From assembly GCA_018066965.1 (NCBI GenBank), contig JAGPVP010000031.1:1-43329 (forward strand): a stretch of DNA of 43,329 bases, written 5' to 3'. The position numbers and the translations under genes were made by a program. The notes below the pieces were generated by a model. The model saw only the letters and a list, made by a program, of their open reading frames with translations. It ran no database searches and had not been told where the DNA came from. Each line of letters starts with the position of its first letter. Position 1 is the stretch's first letter. This document shows, piece after piece, positions 32,563-41,972 of the stretch. Source of the DNA: Zhongshania sp. (GTDB lineage Bacteria > Pseudomonadota > Gammaproteobacteria > Pseudomonadales > Spongiibacteraceae).

Positions 32563-35229
32563 TCACGCCTCTTTTGACGCCTTAGCCTTTTTAGCGGCCT
32601 TTTCGCGTACAAGCCATTTGCCATTTTCAAAGAAAGCGGCCCAGCCGGAAGGCTTACCATCCACTTCAGTTTGCACATACTGTTCTTTGGTCTTACGACT
32701 GTAGCGAATTACGCTGTCGCGACCTTCCTTGTCTTTAACTGGCGCATCAAAAAGGAAGCCGTATTTTTCATCAACCTCATCGCGATGCGGCAAAATTTCT
32801 TTCACCAACGGTGCGCGGGTTTCACGGTTACGCGGGAAGCCACTAGCGGCAAGAAACAAGCCGGATGCGCCATCACGTAAAATATAATGGTCATCGACTT
32901 TCTCGCACTTCAATTCAGGCATTGGCACCGGATCCATTTTCGGTGGCGCGGCCTCACCGCTGCGCAGTAATTTGCGGGTGTTTTTGCACTCTTCACCTGT
33001 ACAACCGAAATACTTGCCGAAGCGGCCGGTCTTTAGCTGCATATCCGAGCCGCACTTATCGCATTCGATTAACGGCCCTTCATAACCTTTAACTTTAAAG
33101 CTGCCTTCTTCAATCTCTTGACCCGCGCAGTCGGGGTTATTACCGCATATATGTAATTTGCGCGACGCATCGATAATATAGCTATCCATTGCCGTGTTAC
33201 ATAATTGGCAGCGTTTCTTGCTGCGCAACAACTTCGATTCCGCTTCATCATCGTCGCTGTCGATGCTGACAAAATCGTCGCCAGAAACCAAATTAATCGT
33301 CTGCTTGCAACGCTCTTTAGGCGGCAGTGCGTAGCCAGAACAACCTAAGAATACGCCAGTGCTAGCGGTGCGAATTTGCATATCACGACCGCAGTTAGGG
33401 CAGGGAATGTCCGTGCCCGTTGGCGTGTTTTGGCGCATTCCGGCATCGCTTGCCTCTGCTGCTTCAAGGGTCTTACGAAAATCTGTGTAAAACTCGTTTA
33501 ACAACAATTTCCAATTTTTATCGCCAGACGCGACGGCATCCAAAAGCTCTTCCATACGCGCGGTAAAGCTGTAATCAAGGAGATTACTAAAACTTTCAAC
33601 CAAGCGATCGGTAACGATATCACCCATTTTTTCTGCGTAAAAACGCCGATTTTCGACTTTAACGTAACCGCGATCTTGGATAGTCGAGATAATCGATGCG
33701 TAAGTAGATGGGCGGCCTATACCGCGCTTTTCTAACTCTTTTACCAGTGCCGCCTCTGAATAACGCGGCGATGGTTTGGTGAAGTGCTGGGTCGGATCGA
33801 CTTTTAAAAGCTCTAACCGCTCACCCACTTTTACATCAGGTAATTCTTGATCATCTTCTTTTTTAGCAATCCCTGGCGGCTGTACTTTCATAAAGCCGTC
33901 AAAGCGCACTACCCGGCCACGGGTGCGAAGCTCAAAATCACCAGAAGTCACGGTAATAGAGGTGCTAGTGAAATCAGCTGAGGCCATCTGACAGGCCACA
34001 AATTGCCGCCAAATTAAGGTGTACAGACGCTCTGCGTCACGCTCCATGCCAGCTAATTGGGTTGGTTCAACATTCACATCAGAGGGGCGAATCGCCTCAT
34101 GCGCTTCCTGCGCACCTTCTTTACTGGAGTAAGAACGTGGCGCTTCTGGCAAATAGCCTTTTGCAAAATTGGACGAAATATAATCTCGGCATGCAGCAAC
34201 CGCATCTACGCTCAAATTAGTTGAGTCAGTACGCATATAGGTGATGTAGCCGGCCTCATAAAGCCTCTGCGCCATCATCATGGTCTTCTTAACCCCAAAG
34301 CCTAGCCGGGTACTGGCAGCCTGCTGAAGCGTAGAGGTGATGTATGGCGCGGAGGGATGACTTTTGGTCGGTTTGTCTTCACGGGCGCTAACCTTAAATT
34401 CACCCTGTTTTAACGCCGCCGCCGCGGCCATAGCATCTTTTTCATTGTCAGGCCGGAAGTTTTCACCCGCCTGTTTTTTTACTTCAAGACGCAACTGCCC
34501 TGATGCCGAAGCATTGTCGGTGTGAATTTGCCAGTATTCGTCTGGAATAAACGCGCGAATTTCTTTTTCGCGATCGACAATCAAGCGCACCGCCACCGAC
34601 TGCACCCGGCCTGCCGACAGCCCACGCGCAATCTTCGCCCACAATAGCGGCGACACCATATAACCGACTACACGATCTAGAAAACGGCGCGCCTGCTGAG
34701 CATTAACACGGTCGATGTCCAGTTCAGTGGGCTTTTCAAAGGCGGCTTGAATCGCCTTTTTAGTGATTTCATTAAATACCACACGCTTATAACGACTGTC
34801 ATCGCCGCCAATAGACTCGCGTAAATGCCATGCAATGGCTTCTCCCTCGCGGTCCAAATCCGTCGCCAGATAGATGGTATCGGCATTTTCTGCCAGCTTT
34901 TTCAGTTCGTTAACAACTTTTTCTTTGCCAGGCAGTATTTCGTAGCGCGCCTTCCAGTCATTTTCTGGATCGACACCCATGCGGCTAACTAGCTGTTCGC
35001 GCGCTTTGGTTTTCTTATGAATTTCTTTTTCTTCTGGCGACATTTTGCGGGTAAGAGCCGCCGCCTTTGCGCGTTGCTTGGCATCAACCGGTGTGGCCTT
35101 GCTGCTGCCGCTAGTCGGCAAATCGCGGATATGGCCAATGCTGGATTTAACGATGTAATCGTTACCCAGATACTTGTTAATGGTCTTCGCCTTCGCTGGC
35201 GACTCCACAATAACTAGAGATTTGCCCAT
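32563..35229 (-). CDS. topA: DNA topoisomerase I TopA
   Basis: 888 aa type IA topoisomerase that relaxes negative supercoils. The TOPRIM domain has E9 and the D124-x-D126-x-E128 metal triad. The catalytic tyrosine is Y331 in [14 protein letters not shown]. Three C4 zinc ribbons lie at the C-terminal side ([62 protein letters not shown]), then the topoisomerase C-repeat domain and a Lys/Ala-rich tail. The second ribbon is degenerate in spacing but keeps all four Cys. AAGGA precedes the ATG, and a good promoter lies 55-83 bp upstream. Confidence 0.98.
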   Translation of the reverse strand: MGKSLVIVESPAKAKTINKYLGNDYIVKSSIGHIRDLPTSGSSKATPVDAKQRAKAAALTRKMSPEEKEIHKKTKAREQLVSRMGVDPENDWKARYEILPGKEKVVNELKKLAENADTIYLATDLDREGEAIAWHLRESIGGDDSRYKRVVFNEITKKAIQAAFEKPTELDIDRVNAQQARRFLDRVVGYMVSPLLWAKIARGLSAGRVQSVAVRLIVDREKEIRAFIPDEYWQIHTDNASASGQLRLEVKKQAGENFRPDNEKDAMAAAAALKQGEFKVSAREDKPTKSHPSAPYITSTLQQAASTRLGFGVKKTMMMAQRLYEAGYITYMRTDSTNLSVDAVAACRDYISSNFAKGYLPEAPRSYSSKEGAQEAHEAIRPSDVNVEPTQLAGMERDAERLYTLIWRQFVACQMASADFTSTSITVTSGDFELRTRGRVVRFDGFMKVQPPGIAKKEDDQELPDVKVGERLELLKVDPTQHFTKPSPRYSEAALVKELEKRGIGRPSTYASIISTIQDRGYVKVENRRFYAEKMGDIVTDRLVESFSNLLDYSFTARMEELLDAVASGDKNWKLLLNEFYTDFRKTLEAAEASDAGMRQNTPTGTDIPCPNCGRDMQIRTASTGVFLGCSGYALPPKERCKQTINLVSGDDFVSIDSDDDEAESKLLRSKKRCQLCNTAMDSYIIDASRKLHICGNNPDCAGQEIEEGSFKVKGYEGPLIECDKCGSDMQLKTGRFGKYFGCTGEECKNTRKLLRSGEAAPPKMDPVPMPELKCEKVDDHYILRDGASGLFLAASGFPRNRETRAPLVKEILPHRDEVDEKYGFLFDAPVKDKEGRDSVIRYSRKTKEQYVQTEVDGKPSGWAAFFENGKWLVREKAAKKAKASKEA

Positions 35230-35283
35230 ATTATCCTTCTACAAGTACGTAAACATGTGACGCCTTAACGGCGAGAGGCGACA

Positions 35284-35312
35284 TATATAAGTGTTCAATT
35301 CGTCAGGGTCAA
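35284..35312 (-). promoter_or_regulatory. Sigma-70 promoter of topA
   Basis: On the minus strand TTGACC (35312-35307), a 17-base spacer and TATATA (35289-35284) make a near-consensus promoter. The start would be about 35277, leaving a leader of roughly 48 bases before the topA ATG. The A+T-rich -10 is followed at once by a G+C-rich stretch (GTCGCCTCTCGCCG), a discriminator type often linked to supercoiling or stringent sensitivity; that last point is inference. Confidence 0.65.
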
Positions 35313-35345
35313 GGGCAGCGTGAATTCTTATCCCTTACCAATTAG

Positions 35346-35594
35346 TTATAACGTTGATCCGTCAGGCGGGCTCAAGAATTCAAATCTCGCCTGTAGTTTT
35401 CCTTCAAATTCAATAACTTCTGTAAACATTGCAAGGGGCCTAACCCAAAGCGCAGCCTCGCCATACAGCGGCCGATAAACAACAACTAATTCTTCAGTCT
35501 CGCTGTGAGTCGCTACTTCATACACATAGTATTCGCCACCTTTATAGTGACGGTAGCGTCCGGGTAATACACTTTCCCGCCTTAGCTCAGTCAT
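35346..35594 (-). CDS. DUF1653 domain protein
   Basis: 82 aa consisting of one DUF1653 domain: LPGRYRHYKGGEYYVYEVATHSETEELVVVYRPLYGEAALWVRPLAMFTEVIEF. The fold is a small beta-barrel; function unknown. It starts inside the end of the upstream membrane-anchored gene (8-base overlap of 35587-35594), so the two are translationally coupled. The 116-bp gap to topA holds the topA promoter. Confidence 0.9.
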   Translation of the reverse strand: MTELRRESVLPGRYRHYKGGEYYVYEVATHSETEELVVVYRPLYGEAALWVRPLAMFTEVIEFEGKLQARFEFLSPPDGSTL

Positions 35595-36084
35595 CGGTCT
35601 TACTTACTCCGGTCTCAAGACGCCCTTCATCGATAATCGCATTCAGGCATTCAGCTATTTTTGTCACCACGTCGGCATCGGCATGACTCTCACGCCAGTA
35701 AATATTGAGGCCAAGCGGCGTTAATTCAAGCATGCTCGCATCCCTTGGCAGCAATTGCCTATGCTTTTCAATCAATTCCAGCATCGGCGGCTCAAGTTGC
35801 TCAATGTCGTCATCGCCGTCTGGCACCGCAATTAGCCAGTACTTCCAGCCAGGTACCGGCTTTTTGTTATGTATGAGGCGGCTATAACACACACCAAACA
35901 AATCATCTTCACGCCGAATTTTTGCACGCCGTGTTTTAGGCATAGCCACGACTTTTACTGACAAGCCCAAGGTGCGCGCAAGTGCACGAACGTCGGCCTG
36001 CTGCGACTGCCGCCGCGACGGTAATATCCACATAATTGGCGCCAACATAAACCCAATGACGACAACTGCAATTAACCAACCCAT
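35587..36084 (-). CDS. Membrane-anchored protein of unknown function
   Basis: 165 aa from ATG 36084, which has AGGAG six bases upstream; a GTG seven codons earlier is less likely. An N-terminal helix (about 2-21, GWLIAVVVIGFMLAPIMWIL) is followed by a basic stretch (PSRRQSQQ) and a cytoplasmic domain of about 140 residues with RALARTLGLSVKVV, the GWKYWLIAVPDGD segment and LLPRDASMLELTPLGLNIYWRE. Similar proteins in Pseudomonas are loosely called YajC-like because of the anchor, but I see no reason to adopt that. It is coupled to the DUF1653 gene and divergent from uspA. Confidence 0.8.
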   Translation of the reverse strand: MGWLIAVVVIGFMLAPIMWILPSRRQSQQADVRALARTLGLSVKVVAMPKTRRAKIRREDDLFGVCYSRLIHNKKPVPGWKYWLIAVPDGDDDIEQLEPPMLELIEKHRQLLPRDASMLELTPLGLNIYWRESHADADVVTKIAECLNAIIDEGRLETGVSKTDD

Positions 36085-36169
36085 ACGTCGCTCCTGTGAG
36101 TTCACTGGACAGATGGCAGGCTTTATACCTTAATAGGCAGGTAAATTGCGAACACAAAAGGAGAAAGAT

Positions 36170-36610
36170 ATGCCAAATTATCGATGCATCCTTGCTGCGA
36201 TTGATCTGTCTGAGGAAGCTGAGGCCGTGTTAGACCGCGCAGTAGCAATGGCCTCAAGCGACAATGCCGAGCTGCATCTAGTACATGTGGTGGAACCGCT
36301 CAACCTAGCCTATGGCGGCGACATCCCCATGGATTTCTCTAGCGTGCAAGAACAACTGCAAACCCAGGCCGAAGAATCGCTGCACCACTATGCAAAACGC
36401 GCCAACATTCCCACTGCACGCTGCCATCTACTGAGCGGCCGCCCAGATGCCCAGGTTCATGAACTTAGCGAAAGCCTAGAAGCCGATCTGATCATTGTGG
36501 GCAGCCATGGCCGCAAAGGCCTAGCACTCTTGCTAGGTTCTACGGCCAATGGTGTTTTACACGGCGCAACGTGCGACGTGCTTGCAGTGCGAGTGGGGCA
36601 AGACAAGTAG
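36170..36610 (+). CDS. Universal stress protein (UspA family)
   Basis: 146 aa, a single Usp domain. The ATG at 36170 is chosen because AAGGAG lies eight bases upstream; the ORF could extend eight codons further. It has the N-terminal ILAAIDLSEEAEAVLDRAVAMA strand-helix, HLVHVVEP, and the ATP-binding motif G-2x-G-9x-G-(S/T) in GSHGRKGLALLLGST. It looks like the ATP-binding type rather than the UspA subtype proper. It converges on uup with five bases between the stop codons, spanned by a 6-bp palindrome (36606-36620). Confidence 0.94.
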   Translation: MPNYRCILAAIDLSEEAEAVLDRAVAMASSDNAELHLVHVVEPLNLAYGGDIPMDFSSVQEQLQTQAEESLHHYAKRANIPTARCHLLSGRPDAQVHELSESLEADLIIVGSHGRKGLALLLGSTANGVLHGATCDVLAVRVGQDK

Positions 36611-36615
36611 CTACG

Positions 36616-38508
36616 CTACTCAGCCAACTCCATCCAACGCGCCATACACTCGTCCAGTTCTAGCTGGACGCTACTTAGCTGATCAAGAGTTTGCGTCACT
36701 TTGGCCGCGTCCTGCTGATAAAAAGCAGGGTCGCCTGTGGTTTCACCTAGCTCGGCAATTTTCGCCTCCAATGCCTCTATCTTCGGCGGCAAGCTATCTA
36801 ACTCGCGTTGATCTTTGTAGCTTAATTTACGAACTTTAGCGGCGGGTTTTGCCGCTTCGACTGTGGCCACCGGCGCCGTATTTTTGTCCGCTGCCGACGC
36901 TTTTTGTTGAGCGACGCGACGCGCCATATAGTTTGACACCTCGGTGTAACCACCAATGTGCTCACTAATCTGGCCGTTTCCTTCAAATAACAAACAGCTA
37001 CTGGCAACGCTGTCGACAAAAGAACGATCATGGCTCACAAGCAAGACGGTGCCGGTAAAATCGACCAACAGACTCTCTAGTAATTCGAGAGTTTCCATGT
37101 CCAAATCGTTGGTTGGTTCATCCATTACCAATACGTTGGCAGGCTGACTAAACAAACACGCCAACTGCACCCGCGCCCGCTCACCGCCTGACAATACCCC
37201 AAAATGACTGCGCGCACGCTCGGGGGTAAATAGGAAGTCACTGAGATAACTCATAATGTGCCGATCTTTACCGTTGATCGTTACCGCATCGCGGCCCTGC
37301 CCCACAATATCGACCACGCGCTGACCTTCGTCTAAGCGATCACGCAGCTGATCAAAGTAAGCAACTTGCAGCTTGGTACCGGCTTTTACGGTTCCTTCCT
37401 GCGGGCTAAGCTCACCGAGAATTAAGCGCAGCAGGGTTGTTTTACCCGCACCATTGGGGCCGATAAGCGCCAATTTGTCACCGCGACACACCAGCAGCGA
37501 CAAATTATCGACCAGTAATTTACCCGGCACTTCAAACCGAACATCGGTGAGCTCAGCAACGACTTTGCCGGTTTTATCACCCTGGTTAACATTGAGATTT
37601 GCAGAACCGGTAATAATGCGGCGCTGCGAACGCTCGTTGCGCATTTTTTCCAACGCGCGAACGCGGCCTTCATTACGGGTGCGGCGCGCTTTAATTCCCT
37701 GACGAATCCACACTTCTTCTTGCGCTAAACGTTTATCGAAAAGTGCATTTTGCTCAGCCTCGACCTCAAGCGCGTGTTCTTTCAGCTCCAAGTAGCGAAT
37801 GTAGTTGGTGTCGTAATTGGTGAGAATGCCCCGATCTAACTCAATGATGCGGGTTGCCAATTTTTCGATTAAGGCCCGGTCATGGGTAACAAAAAGTACA
37901 CAGCCTTGGAAAGACATTACGCACTGCTCTAACCATAAAATACCATCCAAATCTAAATGGTTGGTTGGCTCGTCCAGCAGTAAAATATCAGGCTCACACA
38001 CCAGCGCGCGCGCCAGTGCAACACGACGACGCCAACCACCCGACAAACTGCACACGGTGGCCTCAGCATCTAATTCAAGTCGCGATAAAATATTTTCTAT
38101 GCGTTGCTGGAATAGCCAGCCGTCATTAACCTCGATCTCGCGCTGCAGTTTTTCAAGCTCGTGCAGCTCTTTATCTCCCATCTCGCCATGAATCAATTCA
38201 TTGTATCGGCGCAGGATTTTACCCAAGCCCGCCAAGCCATCGGCAACCACGTCGTAAATCGTTTCTTCTGGCGATGCAAAATCTAAGGTTTGCTCCATGC
38301 GCGCAATTTTTACGCCTGGCTGCCGCCAAACATCGCCGGAATCTACCGTGGTATTTCCGTCGACAATACGCAGCAAGGTTGACTTGCCACAGCCATTGCG
38401 CCCCAATAGACAAACGCGATCGCCAGCTTCTAGTTGCAATTCTGCGTTATCCAACACAATCTGTTGTCCAATACTGTGCTGTAATTGTGTGGCACGTAAC
38501 AAAGGCAT
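36616..38508 (-). CDS. uup: ABC-F family ATPase Uup
   Basis: 630 aa with two fused ATP-binding domains and no membrane segments. The Walker A motifs are GRNGCGKST (about 34-42) and GPNGAGKTT (about 350). The signatures are LSGGWRRR and LSGGERAR, and the Walker B motifs are ILLLDEPTNHLD and VLVMDEPTNDLD. The inter-domain linker is highly charged (EVWIRQGIKARRTRNEGRVRALEKMR). The C-terminal ~70 residues after KVRKLSYKDQREL form the coiled coil typical of Uup, which binds branched DNA and ribosomes in E. coli. It is therefore Uup rather than EttA or YheS. Confidence 0.95.
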   Translation of the reverse strand: MPLLRATQLQHSIGQQIVLDNAELQLEAGDRVCLLGRNGCGKSTLLRIVDGNTTVDSGDVWRQPGVKIARMEQTLDFASPEETIYDVVADGLAGLGKILRRYNELIHGEMGDKELHELEKLQREIEVNDGWLFQQRIENILSRLELDAEATVCSLSGGWRRRVALARALVCEPDILLLDEPTNHLDLDGILWLEQCVMSFQGCVLFVTHDRALIEKLATRIIELDRGILTNYDTNYIRYLELKEHALEVEAEQNALFDKRLAQEEVWIRQGIKARRTRNEGRVRALEKMRNERSQRRIITGSANLNVNQGDKTGKVVAELTDVRFEVPGKLLVDNLSLLVCRGDKLALIGPNGAGKTTLLRLILGELSPQEGTVKAGTKLQVAYFDQLRDRLDEGQRVVDIVGQGRDAVTINGKDRHIMSYLSDFLFTPERARSHFGVLSGGERARVQLACLFSQPANVLVMDEPTNDLDMETLELLESLLVDFTGTVLLVSHDRSFVDSVASSCLLFEGNGQISEHIGGYTEVSNYMARRVAQQKASAADKNTAPVATVEAAKPAAKVRKLSYKDQRELDSLPPKIEALEAKIAELGETTGDPAFYQQDAAKVTQTLDQLSSVQLELDECMARWMELAE

Positions 38509-38610
38509 ATATTTGATCCAGTGTGTAACCCGCTTTTAGCCGGTTAATCTCAAGGGTTGATTTGTAAGCTACTTCAGAAAATTCACGATGTTCTACAAGG
38601 CTGCAGGGAA

Positions 38611-40548
38611 ATGAAACGCCTCACTTTACTTTTTTTCATACTAACAACGCCGGTTATGCAGGCATTTGCCGACCCTAGCCTCGACGAAAGCCGGCGATTA
38701 TACCGCGAAGCTATCAACGAAATCAGCCGCGGTCGTCTTATCAATGCCGAAAAGCTAATTCCAAAGCTAAATAACTACGCGCTACTGCCGTATTTAGAGC
38801 TTGAATTAGTTAAAGCTCAGATCAATACCATCTCACCCCAGACCATCGATGTTTACCTTCAACAATATGGCGACACCATTGTTGGCCAGCGTATTCGTAT
38901 CTCGTGGTTAAACAAATTACTACGCAACCGCGACTGGCCGCAGTTCGTTCGTTACTACCAAAAGAACTCGTCGACCACCACCAGCTGTCATCACGCCTAC
39001 GCACTGCGGCAAGTTGGCGAGCATTACAAAGCCGATGCCGCTATTGCTGAATTATGGCAAACACCCTACTCACTACCCAAGGAATGTGACGCCCCCATCA
39101 AGCAGTGGATGGCTCGCCTCAATGCAAAAGAGGTAGAAGATCAATATTGGTTGCGGGCCGTGTTAGCGCTTAGCAAGGGCCAAACCGACATGGCTCGCTA
39201 CCTATTGAACAGAGTTAGCAACCCCGATCAATACGTTGATTTATTACTCAGCCCCGACCGTCTTTATCAAATTGGGATGAAGCTGCCCGTCAATGAGCAC
39301 AGCCGTGAAATTGCGATGCACACCTTAAAGCGCCTAGCTCGTGGTGATTTTGAGCGCACCAACACCCTGTGGCACCAACTGGACCATCATCTCAACTTCA
39401 CCTCGGCGCAAAATTACGCGCTACGCGATAGCATGGCTAGGCAGGTTATCGCCAGCGATGCCGACTATACTCGCGATTGGGTGATGGCCAACGATCCCAA
39501 CTACGAAGATCCCTATCTAACCGAATGGCGTGTACGTCTTGCCTTAAAAGATCGCGATTGGACTGCAGTGCAGCAGATCATTCAATTCCTACCTGCAGAC
39601 AAACGCGAAAAGGCAGACTGGCGCTACTGGTGGGCAAGAGCAGACATTGAGCTAAAAGGCGAACTAAGTGTTAGCACCCAGCTCATTCTTCAACAGATTG
39701 CCGCTGAACGCGGCTATTACAGCTTTTTAGCTGCAGATATTCTGAATGAAGATTATCAGCTAGAGGCGACTCGTACTCTAGATCCCGCGCTTTTAGGTGG
39801 GGTTGAACAGAACGGGGCCATAAATCGTGCTCGCGAACTGTATTCACTCGGTGACAACTCTACCGCCAGCCTAGAGTGGAATTACGGTATACGCAGCCTT
39901 AACAAAGCCGAGCAAGTTGCCGCCGCACAACTCGCATTAAACTGGGGCTGGTCGCATCAATCCATTATGACCGCGATTCGCGCTGGCGCATGGGACGACT
40001 TAACCCTTCGTTTCCCCACACCCTATAAAGACACGTTCAAAACCATCGCCAAACGCGAAAAAATTGATCTTAAGTGGATTTATGCGATTGCACGACAAGA
40101 AAGCGCCTTTGCGCCCAGCGCAAACTCCTCGGTAGGCGCGCGCGGCATTATGCAATTAATGCCCGGCACCGCCAACACCGTCGCTAAGCAAATGGGAATA
40201 CCACGACCGCGCACGGAGGACTTACTCACACCGGAAAAAAATATTGCGATGGGCGGCTTCTATCTCGGCCAACTTTTAGAACAATATGGTGGCAATCGTA
40301 TACTGGCGACAGCCGCTTACAACGCTGGCCCCACGCGGGTAACACGGGTGTTACTGCGTCAAGAAGGTGAGCTACCTGCGGACATTTGGATAGAGAACTT
40401 ACCCTACGGTGAAACCCGTGAGTATATTAAAAATGTACTGGCATTTAGCGTAATTTATGCCAACAAACTCAATCTAGATAAACCCATACTCGCTAGCCAC
40501 GAACGTAAAATAGGCCCCGCCAACGTGGCCACCGCACAAAAAAACTAG
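38611..40548 (+). CDS. slt: Soluble lytic murein transglycosylase Slt
   Basis: 645 aa from ATG 38611, which has AGGGAA directly upstream and begins a proper signal peptide (MKRLTLLFFILTTPVMQAFA, cleavage likely before DPSLDES). A reading from 38557 would bury the signal. A long alpha-superhelical U-shaped domain (about 20-480) is followed by the lysozyme-like domain with catalytic E497 (RQESAFAPSANSSVGARGIMQLMPGTA), AYNAGPTRV and LPYGETREYIKNVLAF. It cleaves glycan strands in the periplasm to give anhydromuropeptides. It is divergent from uup, and an intrinsic hairpin follows its stop. Confidence 0.96.
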   Translation: MKRLTLLFFILTTPVMQAFADPSLDESRRLYREAINEISRGRLINAEKLIPKLNNYALLPYLELELVKAQINTISPQTIDVYLQQYGDTIVGQRIRISWLNKLLRNRDWPQFVRYYQKNSSTTTSCHHAYALRQVGEHYKADAAIAELWQTPYSLPKECDAPIKQWMARLNAKEVEDQYWLRAVLALSKGQTDMARYLLNRVSNPDQYVDLLLSPDRLYQIGMKLPVNEHSREIAMHTLKRLARGDFERTNTLWHQLDHHLNFTSAQNYALRDSMARQVIASDADYTRDWVMANDPNYEDPYLTEWRVRLALKDRDWTAVQQIIQFLPADKREKADWRYWWARADIELKGELSVSTQLILQQIAAERGYYSFLAADILNEDYQLEATRTLDPALLGGVEQNGAINRARELYSLGDNSTASLEWNYGIRSLNKAEQVAAAQLALNWGWSHQSIMTAIRAGAWDDLTLRFPTPYKDTFKTIAKREKIDLKWIYAIARQESAFAPSANSSVGARGIMQLMPGTANTVAKQMGIPRPRTEDLLTPEKNIAMGGFYLGQLLEQYGGNRILATAAYNAGPTRVTRVLLRQEGELPADIWIENLPYGETREYIKNVLAFSVIYANKLNLDKPILASHERKIGPANVATAQKN

Positions 40549-40555
40549 GCCCAAT

Positions 40556-40586
40556 AGGCGACAGAGGCGCACTGCCTCTGTCGCCT
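40556..40586. terminator. Bidirectional hairpin between slt and the MOSC gene
   Basis: A perfect 12-bp stem, GGCGACAGAGGC (40557-40568) with GCCTCTGTCGCC (40574-40585), extended by one A-T pair, closes a GCACT loop. It stands 8 bp after the slt stop and 11 bp before the MOSC stop, so it can end both convergent transcripts. The U-runs are weak on both sides, and it could instead protect 3' ends. Confidence 0.75.
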
Positions 40587-40596
40587 TACTTAGCTC

Positions 40597-41397
40597 TTAC
40601 GCCAATATTTCAACGGACTGACCTAGCGCAATATCACCTTCGCCGCAATGAATTAGGTTCTGGCCAAAAAACACATCACCCTCTCTAAAACGCTCTGCAC
40701 GCAACATTTTAAATACATCTGGCTCCCGCACCCCGCTATCTAAATTCACTGTTGGAATCGCACAACGCGCGCAGGGCTTTACAAGTTCGAACTCAAGACT
40801 GCCAATACGTATACGTCGCCAGCTATCCTCGGCAAACCCATCACCACCTGAAACCACAATATTTGGCCTAAAGCGCCGTATATCTAAACTGCGACCAAGT
40901 GCCTCGCTCAATCTAGCCAAGGACGCTTCACTGCAAAGTAAAAACGGAAAGCCATCTGCAAAGCTGACCCGTACGCCATCCGCTGCGAATCGGGTATCTA
41001 CTTGACGATGAGTATTGTCTGCCATAAAACACAGGCGAAGCGTCTTTCCCAAGGTATCACTTAACCACGCCGCAGCTTCATCACCAGCATCTACGGCCTC
41101 ACAGGTATCGGACCAAACCGTAACGTCGTAGCGCGCACCAGCCACGGGTTGTGGCACGTCAATGCTCAAAGTGCCGTCATCTAAGGATTGTATTCTGACA
41201 CCGGTATTGGTGACAGACGCCGCCAACCGGCACATACTTGGCAGCTGCCGCTGGCTAATAAAACGGTGCTGGCTATCTACCAGCATCCAGCGCCGATCTA
41301 AATTCGGCCCCCAGCTATTCACCTTCATACTAGGCAGAGCAACCCCCGCCATCGATTTAACCGGATACTGCCACAGCGACGTCACTGTTAAGGCCAT
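40597..41397 (-). CDS. MOSC domain protein (YcbX/mARC-like, molybdenum-cofactor sulfur carrier family)
   Basis: 266 aa. The N-terminal MOSC beta-barrel domain (about 1-115: LWQYPVKSMAGVALPSMKVNSWGPNLDRRWMLVD, FISQRQLPSMCRLAA) precedes the MOSC core with the conserved FRPNIVVSGGDGFAEDSWRRIRIG and ELVKPCARCAIPTVNLDSG, where Cys-rich PCARC supplies the expected Mo ligand. Unlike E. coli YcbX (about 369 aa) there is no C-terminal 2Fe-2S ferredoxin domain; it ends after the MOSC core. YcbX-type enzymes reduce N-hydroxylated bases. The start ATG overlaps the stop of the glutaredoxin-like gene by one base, so a redox partnership is possible. Confidence 0.92.
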   Translation of the reverse strand: MALTVTSLWQYPVKSMAGVALPSMKVNSWGPNLDRRWMLVDSQHRFISQRQLPSMCRLAASVTNTGVRIQSLDDGTLSIDVPQPVAGARYDVTVWSDTCEAVDAGDEAAAWLSDTLGKTLRLCFMADNTHRQVDTRFAADGVRVSFADGFPFLLCSEASLARLSEALGRSLDIRRFRPNIVVSGGDGFAEDSWRRIRIGSLEFELVKPCARCAIPTVNLDSGVREPDVFKMLRAERFREGDVFFGQNLIHCGEGDIALGQSVEILA

Positions 41398-41645
41398 TAC
41401 TGCACCCCTGTAACAAATTGATGGACGCTGGTGGCATCAAAGGGCCAGGCTAATTCTCGGCCGTCTATCACACGTCTCAAGAGCGGAATTTTTAAGGCGT
41501 ACCGCTCGAGAGCGACGTCGTCATCGGCAATATCGATTAATTCAATTTGCCATGTACTCTCTTGCACCAACATCTCCGCGAGCACCGCCTCCGCCAATTC
41601 GCAAAGATGACAAGCAGATGTTCCATACAGCTCCAGCTCCTGCAT
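41397..41645 (-). CDS. DUF836 glutaredoxin-like thiol protein
   Basis: 82 aa from ATG 41645, which has GGAG five to six bases upstream. It has a thioredoxin-like fold with the redox motif CHLC (YGTSACHLCELAEAVL), the strand IELIDIADDD and the cis-Pro segment KIPLLRRVIDG, then LAWPFD. This is the DUF836 family of small glutaredoxin-like proteins. It is translationally coupled (TAATG) to the MOSC gene just downstream. The physiological partner is unknown. A longer reading from 41717 would add 24 residues without a ribosome site. Confidence 0.9.
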   Translation of the reverse strand: MQELELYGTSACHLCELAEAVLAEMLVQESTWQIELIDIADDDVALERYALKIPLLRRVIDGRELAWPFDATSVHQFVTGVQ

Positions 41646-41972
41646 ACCGACTCCAATATCACTTTCTAAAAACCTAAAAGTGTCTGCTTCGCCCCTGTAT
41701 TGCAACAATAATTTCATTGCAAATAGAGCTACCCAACTCCACGCCAGCTGGAATTCAGAAAAGATGTTTGCCTAAAAAATGCTATTAGCGATGATTAAAA
41801 TTAATAAAGAGTTGGCAGCAGCCGATAGATAGACTTTTAATTGCAAACCCTCATCACTTTTAGTGTGAAGAATTAGTATGAGCACCAGAACCAAGGAAGA
41901 CCCAGAGGATCAAGCTTACCAAGCCACCCTACCGCCAATTCAGGTCGTAGGGTGGCAATGTATAGACCTTAT
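41646..41972. other. 327-bp intergenic region between amtB and the DUF836 gene
   Basis: AT-rich and without a supported gene. It should contain the promoter of the DUF836-MOSC pair, which I could not locate, and the 3' end of the amtB transcript. It holds the palindrome at 41923-41956 and an 8-bp self-complementary CCAGCTGG at about 41748-41755. A 35-codon plus-strand ORF at 41878-41985 is considered chance. Confidence 0.5.
41923..41956. repeat. 10-bp stem palindrome downstream of amtB (REP-like or terminator)
   Basis: GCCACCCTAC (41923-41932) and GTAGGGTGGC (41947-41956) are perfect inverted repeats around a 14-base loop. It lies 16 bp after the amtB stop on the minus strand. No T-run follows on either strand, so it looks more like a REP-type palindromic unit or a 3'-end stabiliser than a classic terminator. 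Only one copy is seen in this window. Confidence 0.55.

Noticed and set aside
36606..36620. 6-bp palindrome AGTAGC/GCTACT between uspA and uup stops
   Set aside because: Too short and without a U-run to support a terminator call.
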